DNA of 64,000 nucleotides from contig CM072341.1 in assembly GCA_036874045.1 (NCBI GenBank), positions 7,886,501 to 7,950,500 on the forward strand, read 5' to 3'. Position 1 is the stretch's first letter; every line of letters starts with the position of its first letter. The position numbers and the translations under genes are program-made. Positions 58,622 to 64,000 of the stretch are shown piece by piece. The notes beneath the pieces were generated by a model. It was given only the letters and a program-made list of their open reading frames with translations, had not been told where the DNA came from and did not search any database. This DNA comes from Cymodocea nodosa. Its lineage: Eukaryota > Streptophyta > Magnoliopsida > Alismatales > Cymodoceaceae.

Positions 58622-61600
58622 CTAAGTAAAGCTCGAGTAGTCCTCTACTCTGACTTCTTCTATAATTCCAAAGGAGCTTTTTAGTGTTTTCAGAATAGGT
58701 TTAAGTCTTTGTCCATTTACTTTAAATATATTCTGATTTTTAGGATTTTCAATTTCAATAGCTCCATAAGGATAAACATTTCGAACTATGTAAGGTCCTG
58801 CCCATCTAGATCTTAATTTTCCTGGATGGTTATGGAGTCTAGCCATATAAAGATATACTTCTTGTCCTATTTCAAAGCTTTTAGGAATAATTTTTCTATC
58901 ATGCTAGAATTTAATTTTCTCTTTTTCTCTTACAGTCTTCGAATAAGCTTCATTTCTAAATTCTTCTAATTCAATTAGTTGCATTTTCCTATTTCCAGCA
59001 GCTTGATTTAAATTAGTGTTCAGAGTTTTCAATGCCCAATAAGCTTTATGTTCTATTTCATCAAATAAATGACAACTTTTTCCATATACTAGCCTAAAAG
59101 GTGACATACCTAAGCTCGTTTTATAAGTAGTTCTATAAGCCCAATGTGCATCTATCAATCTATTAGCACAATCTGTTCTAGTAGGATTTACTACTTTTTC
59201 CAAGATTAATTTAATTTGTTTGTTTGCACTTTCTACTTGTCCACTTGTTTGCGGATGATATGATGTTGCAATTTTGTGGTTTACTCCATATTTCTTCATT
59301 AAGGCTTCAAAACTTCTATTACAGAAATGAGTTCCTCTATCACTGATAATAGCTTTAGGTATTCCAAATCTGGCAAATATATTTGTTCTTATAAATTGTA
59401 TTACCACTTTGTTATCATTAGTTTTTGTAAGAATAGCTTCTATCCATTTAGATACATAATCCACCCCCAACAATATGTAATTAAATTGATTAGACATAGG
59501 AAATAGACCCATAAAATCTATTCCCAACACATCAAAGATTTCAACCTCAACAATAGGATTAAGAGGCATCATATTCCTCTTTGATATTCTTCCTATTTGT
59601 TGACATCTTAAACAACTTAAGCAATATTTATGAGCATCTTTGAATAGTGTTGGCCAATAAAACCCACATTGCAGAATTTTTGCAGTAGTTTTCCTTGAAC
59701 CAAAATGTCCTCCACAAGCTTGGTCATGACAGAAAGACAATATGCTCGAATATTCTGTTTCTGGAACACACCTCCTTAAAACCAGATCAGGACATTTCTT
59801 AAATAAGTAAGGGTCTTCCCAATAGTAATATTTTACTCTTGAGAAAAACAATTTCTTATCCTGTCTATTCCAATCCTTAGGTGTTAAACTAGTAACTAAG
59901 TAATTAACTATGTTTGCATACCAAGGCATTGTGTTGATGGTCATTAATTGTTCATCAGGAAAATTATCCTTAATTTCAATATTTGATTTTTCTATTTGTA
60001 ATCTTGATAAATGATCTGCTACTACATTCTCACAACCTTTTTTATCTTTAATTTCTAGATCAAATTCTTGCAATAATAATATCCATCGGATCAATCAAGG
60101 TTTAGTTTCTTTTTTCTTTATTAGATGTTTTAGAGCTGAATGATCCGTGTATACTATTACTTTAGCTCCAATCAAATATGATCTAAACTTTTCTAAAGCA
60201 AACACAACAGCTAATAATTCTTTTTCAGTAGTTGTGTAATTAACTTGAGCATCCTTTAAGGTTTTGCTTACATAATGAATCACTCTAAGAGATTTTTCTA
60301 TCTTCTGTCCTAACACTACTCCTACAACAAAATCAGAAGCATCACACATTAATTCAAATGGATGGTTCCAATTAGGTGCTTGAATTATAGGAGTTGAAAT
60401 AAAGCTAGTCTTAAGTCTAAAAAATGCTTCCTTGCAATTTTTATCAAAGTAAAATGGAACATCTTTTAATAGATTAGTTAAAGGTCTAGCTATCTTGCTA
60501 AAGTCTTTAATAAATCTTCTATAAAAACTAGCATGTCCTAGAAATGATCTAATATCTTTTACTGATTTAGGTTCTGGTAGATTAGAAATTACTTCTATTT
60601 TAGCTTTATCTACTTCCAACCCTTTTTTAGAAACAACATGCCTAAAGACTATTCCTTGTTTAACCATGAAGTGACATTTTTCCCAATTTAAAACCAGATT
60701 TTTTTCCACACAACGTTTTAATATTTGGTCTAAATTGCTTAAACACACTTCATATGAGTTACCATACACAGTAAAATCATCCATAAATATTTCTAAAAAT
60801 TCTTCAGTCATTCCAGTAAATATGCCCTACACACACCTTTGAAATGTAGGTGGCGCATTGCATAATCTAAATGGCATTCTTTTAAAAGCATAAGTTCCAT
60901 TAAGATAGGTGAAAATTGTTTTCTCTTGATCCTCTAATACTACTGGAATTTGATTATACCCTGAATACACGTCTAGGAAATAAAAATATTCTTGCCCTAC
61001 TAATCTTTCCAGCATTTGATCTATAAAAGGTAAGGGAAAATGATCTTTCCTAGTCATAGCATTCAGCTTTCTATAGTCTATACATACTCTCCAGCCTGAT
61101 TGAATTCTAGTAGGTATCAAGTCTTGACTTTCATTCCAAATAACTGTTAATCCTTATTTCTTGGGAACTACATGGATTGGACTAACCCACGAGCTATCAA
61201 AAATCAGATAAATTATATCATTATCTAACCATTTAACTATTTCCTTCCTAACTACTTCCTTAAGGTTTGGATTTAATCTCCTCTCAGGAATTCTAACAGG
61301 TTTAGCATTCTCTTCTAAATATATGTGGTGACAGCATAAAGTTGAATTTAACCCTTTTATATCAGTCATAGTCCATCCTATTGCTTCTTTACAACTTTTT
61401 ACTACATCTTTTAATTTAGCTATTTGATCCTCTTTTAAATCTGAAGCAATAATGATTGGACAGGTACGTTTATCTTCCAGAAATATATATGTTAATTCAG
61501 GAGGTAAATGTTTTAATTCTAAATGCTGTCCATCAGAAGCTAGAGCTCCTAATTGAACATCATCATTTTTTAAATTAATTTCTTCCTGATCTCCTTCTAT

Positions 61601-63319
61601 ATTTATACTTTCACTATCTTCTAAAGTTTTAGAATTGATTTGCCTATTTAATTCTTCTTGAATCACATCATCTAACATATCTCCTTCATCCTCTAAAAAG
61701 TTTATGGTATGTAAGGACATTTCTAACTCCTCGAACCTTTTTGGTTTGAAAATATTTAATTGAGTATCCTCATTACCATATGCTAACTTCATTACTCCAG
61801 TTTTACAATTTATAACAGCCCCTGATGTTGCTAAAAATGGTCTTCCCAAAATTAAAGATGTATCACTATTTTTATGCCTAATTTGTTGGGAATCCAAAAT
61901 TACAATATCAATAGGATATATAAAATTCTTGATTTTAATTAAGACATCCTCTATTTTTCCTCTAGGGTATCTTGTACTTCTATCAGCTAATTGAATAACC
62001 GTACTAGTAGGAGTTAAGCCTTCTAATCCTAAGAATGCAAATATTTCACTTGGCATAACATTTATACCTGCACCTAAGTTTATTAAGGTTCTTTCTAGAA
62101 TGGTATTTCCTATGGTGCATGATATAACAGGGATTCCAAGATCAGATAACTTTTTAGGAATTTGTGGCAGAAATAGGGAACTACTTTGCTCAGCTAAAAA
62201 GACCTTTCTAGGAACTTTTCGCTCTCTTTTCTTAGTACACCAATCCTTTAGAAATTTAGCACAAGGTGGCATATTCTGCAATAGATCTAACAAAGGAATT
62301 TTAACTTGTACTTTTTCTAAAATTTCTCTAATTTTTTCTTGTTTTTCAGGAATTGTTTGTTGTAATCTTTCAGGATAGGGTGCTAAAGATTTTGATTTCA
62401 AAGACTCTTTTTCTTTTAGTTGATTTGTTTGATCATTTTTAGCTTCAATTGTAGATTCAGATTGTTCTTGAGTGATTTCTAGATTTTCAGCTATTACATT
62501 TTCATTGTCATTTTGATTTTTACTCTTGTCCACCTTCATATCATTTTCATTTTGAGTTCTTGGTGGTATATCAGTTCTAGATCTTAATGTTACACATACA
62601 TCTTCCAAATTTTCGTTACTTTCATGATGTTTTTGTATATCATTTTCGTGATTATAATCTTCAATTGTTTTTAGTTTTAAAGTGCATTCTTTAAATTCTC
62701 TTGCATTAGTATTTTCTGTTTGCTGTATATTTTGCAAATTATGCAGGTTTATAACATTATAATTTTCATTGTCCTATTGCGTAACTTGTATTTTCATTGC
62801 ATTTTCGTTTAATGCTTTTAATTTTGTTTCCAGATCATCTAGTTTCATTGCATTCACTTGTTGATCAATTTTCTTTATGGTTTTTTCAGTTTCGTAAATT
62901 ATATCCTGTTTAGGTTTGGAATATGCTTCCTTATAATTTAATTGGTTGACTTCTTATTGCTGACACGTAAAGTATTCCAATTTGTCAAGATTTTGCTCTA
63001 TACTATGCTCTAGTCTGTCATAGCTATCCCAAACTTCAGTGTCTCTCATCATATTACACATTCTATACTGACCATCAATTGGGTAAACTATAGGATTCTC
63101 ATACTCGACTCTATTATATTGAGGATAATTCATTTGTTGTTCATGGGATCTAACAATCTGTAAATGTCTCAATTTCAAACAATTAGAAATGTTGTGTCCT
63201 TCAGAATTGCAGAATTCACATATGCTAATTACAGGTTTCTGAAATCTTTGAGCATAAGCATATGCCATATTCTCAATTACAGAAGAAAACATACAACTCT
63301 GGCTATTAAAATGAAACAA
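58622..63319 (-). pseudogene. pol: Athila zinc-knuckle Gag segment and pol, copy E
   Basis: The likely start is MAYAYAQRF (63268); an upstream in-frame ATG is at 63319. Order: CCHC knuckle CEFCNSEGHNISNC, Gln/Asn-rich linker, LEDVCVTLRSRTDIP, PYPERLQQ, protease, RT with FMDDFTVYG (near 60769-60795), RNase H, integrase ([28 protein letters not shown]) and GPY/F segment WAGPYIV, ending at 58622. The protease active-site Asp reads Asn here (LINLGAGINVMP, near 62085), unlike copies A and D. Stops at about 62950, 62775, 61155, 60828, 60094 and 58904. There is no capsid domain between primer site and knuckle. Confidence 0.92.
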
Positions 63320-63357
63320 CTCTAACAGTTGCTTATATTAATTCAATTCAATTCAAT

Positions 63358-63375
63358 TCCCTAGCAACGGCGCGG
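63358..63375 (-). promoter_or_regulatory. Athila primer-binding site (tRNA-Asp), copy E
   Basis: On the - strand CCGCGCCGTTGCTAGGGA lies 7 bases after the LTR end AAACA, matching the tRNA-Asp complement with three to four differences. The Gag/pol start follows within about 40-90 bp, leaving no room for a capsid-coding region. Confidence 0.82.
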
Positions 63376-63382
63376 TAAAACT

Positions 63383-64000
63383 TGTTTGGGTTTTCCCAGC
63401 ACTACACTAGAAAAACTTGGATTTGTTACCTCTGTTTTACTTAATTAATTTATCTTTATGCCTATTCTTTCTTTTAGAAGTAAACAAACAACCTTTAATA
63501 CAATTTAGATATTAATTCCAATTTGTACTTTAACTGCAAGTGCATAGTGTCTATTGTATCAATGTGCAAGTACAGGTCGATCACATAGGGAATTGCTAAC
63601 GAATTTGAGAACTATTCGTTTGTTAACAATCAAATTTATATATTCAATAAGCTCTCCGTTGACTTACAGTTAACTCAACGGACTAACCTCGTGGACTTAA
63701 GTTAACTCCATGAGCCTGACTTTTCTTTTTAATACTGCTATTTACAGAGGAATTCAGCCAACCATTGGGCGATTCCACAGATTGTAAATAACATCAATTA
63801 AGCTCTTTAATGTTAGTTAACATTGGATTTATCATTAAGAAATACTAACATTCAGATAATTCAAACAGTAACCATTAAAATCTTTAAGTCTTTTGAACAA
63901 ACCAATTTAAGTAAACTATAAAATTAAAACTAACATAAAACAATCACAAAACTGATATAGATAACATTAATCATAATACAACACAAACAATACAACACTC
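63383..64000 (-). mobile_element. Athila 5' LTR, copy E, cut by window edge
   Basis: Only the 3' end of the LTR (U5 and part of R) is in the window, ending CCCAAACA on the - strand. Over about 360 bases it matches LTR 45481-47788 at roughly 96% by eye, including the CTCTCCGTTGACTTACAG string that block X lacks. This supports pairing it with that LTR as the two ends of copy E. Confidence 0.85.

Noticed and set aside
54635..64000. A simple complete Athila element nested in copy E's T32 ORF
   Set aside because: The LTR fragment at 63383 matches the 45481-47788 LTR much better than the 54635-56555 LTR, so the two are unlikely to be a pair. Sequence beyond the window could reverse this.

Overview
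This window is a stretch of plant nuclear heterochromatin built almost entirely from nested, tandem and rearranged LTR retrotransposons. I found no intact host gene, tRNA, rRNA or CRISPR array. A flowering plant, probably a eudicot, is indicated by Athila-type Ty3/gypsy elements with a primer site matching plant tRNA-Asp, by long Sirevirus-like Ty1/copia elements primed by initiator tRNA-Met, and by a plant F-box gene. The species cannot be named. The DNA is visibly AT-rich. Nearly all coding regions carry stops or frameshifts, and most stops that can be compared with sibling copies are C-to-T type changes, as expected for old methylated repeats.

Layout. 1-1337: a copia LTR end sitting in an Athila LTR (copy A, 1338-2419, + strand), which is fused to a degenerate Athila pol (2420-5732). 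5866-28100 (- strand): Athila copy C (integrase, accessory ORF, capsid ORF, F-box remnants, 3' region, LTR). Its LTR is split by a complete 13,057-bp copia element, Copia-1 (6083-19139, target duplication CCTCT). 28101-32060 (+ strand): inverted 3' end and LTR of an Athila element (copy B). 32061-36777 (- strand): 5' part of a second copia element, Copia-2, inserted in the capsid ORF of Athila copy D (36778-45294). D shares one LTR (45481-47788) with Athila copy E, which runs from there past the right edge of the window. E is interrupted by block X (54635-58055), which carries another Athila LTR.

The Athila family has an unusual gene order, repeated in several copies: LTR, tRNA-Asp primer site, zinc-knuckle Gag segment, protease, RT, RNase H, integrase, a large accessory ORF resembling the putative plant transposon domain (T32 below), the Gag capsid domain, a captured F-box gene, polypurine tract, LTR. 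Placing the capsid domain after integrase and carrying a host-type F-box gene are both atypical.

The copia and gypsy families look genetically entangled. Copia-1 carries its own distant relative of the T32 ORF and about 0.9 kb of noncoding DNA collinear with the Athila 3' region. The LTRs of Copia-1, Copia-2 and Athila contain the same composite cassette (G-box CACGTG, then ACTTAAGT, then palindromes with AGTTA/TAACT arms). One Athila LTR (block X) holds an 80-bp segment that looks like Copia-1 LTR. Exchange of regulatory and 3' modules between two superfamilies, plus host-gene capture, is the main candidate for something undescribed here. All similarity statements are from reading by eye.
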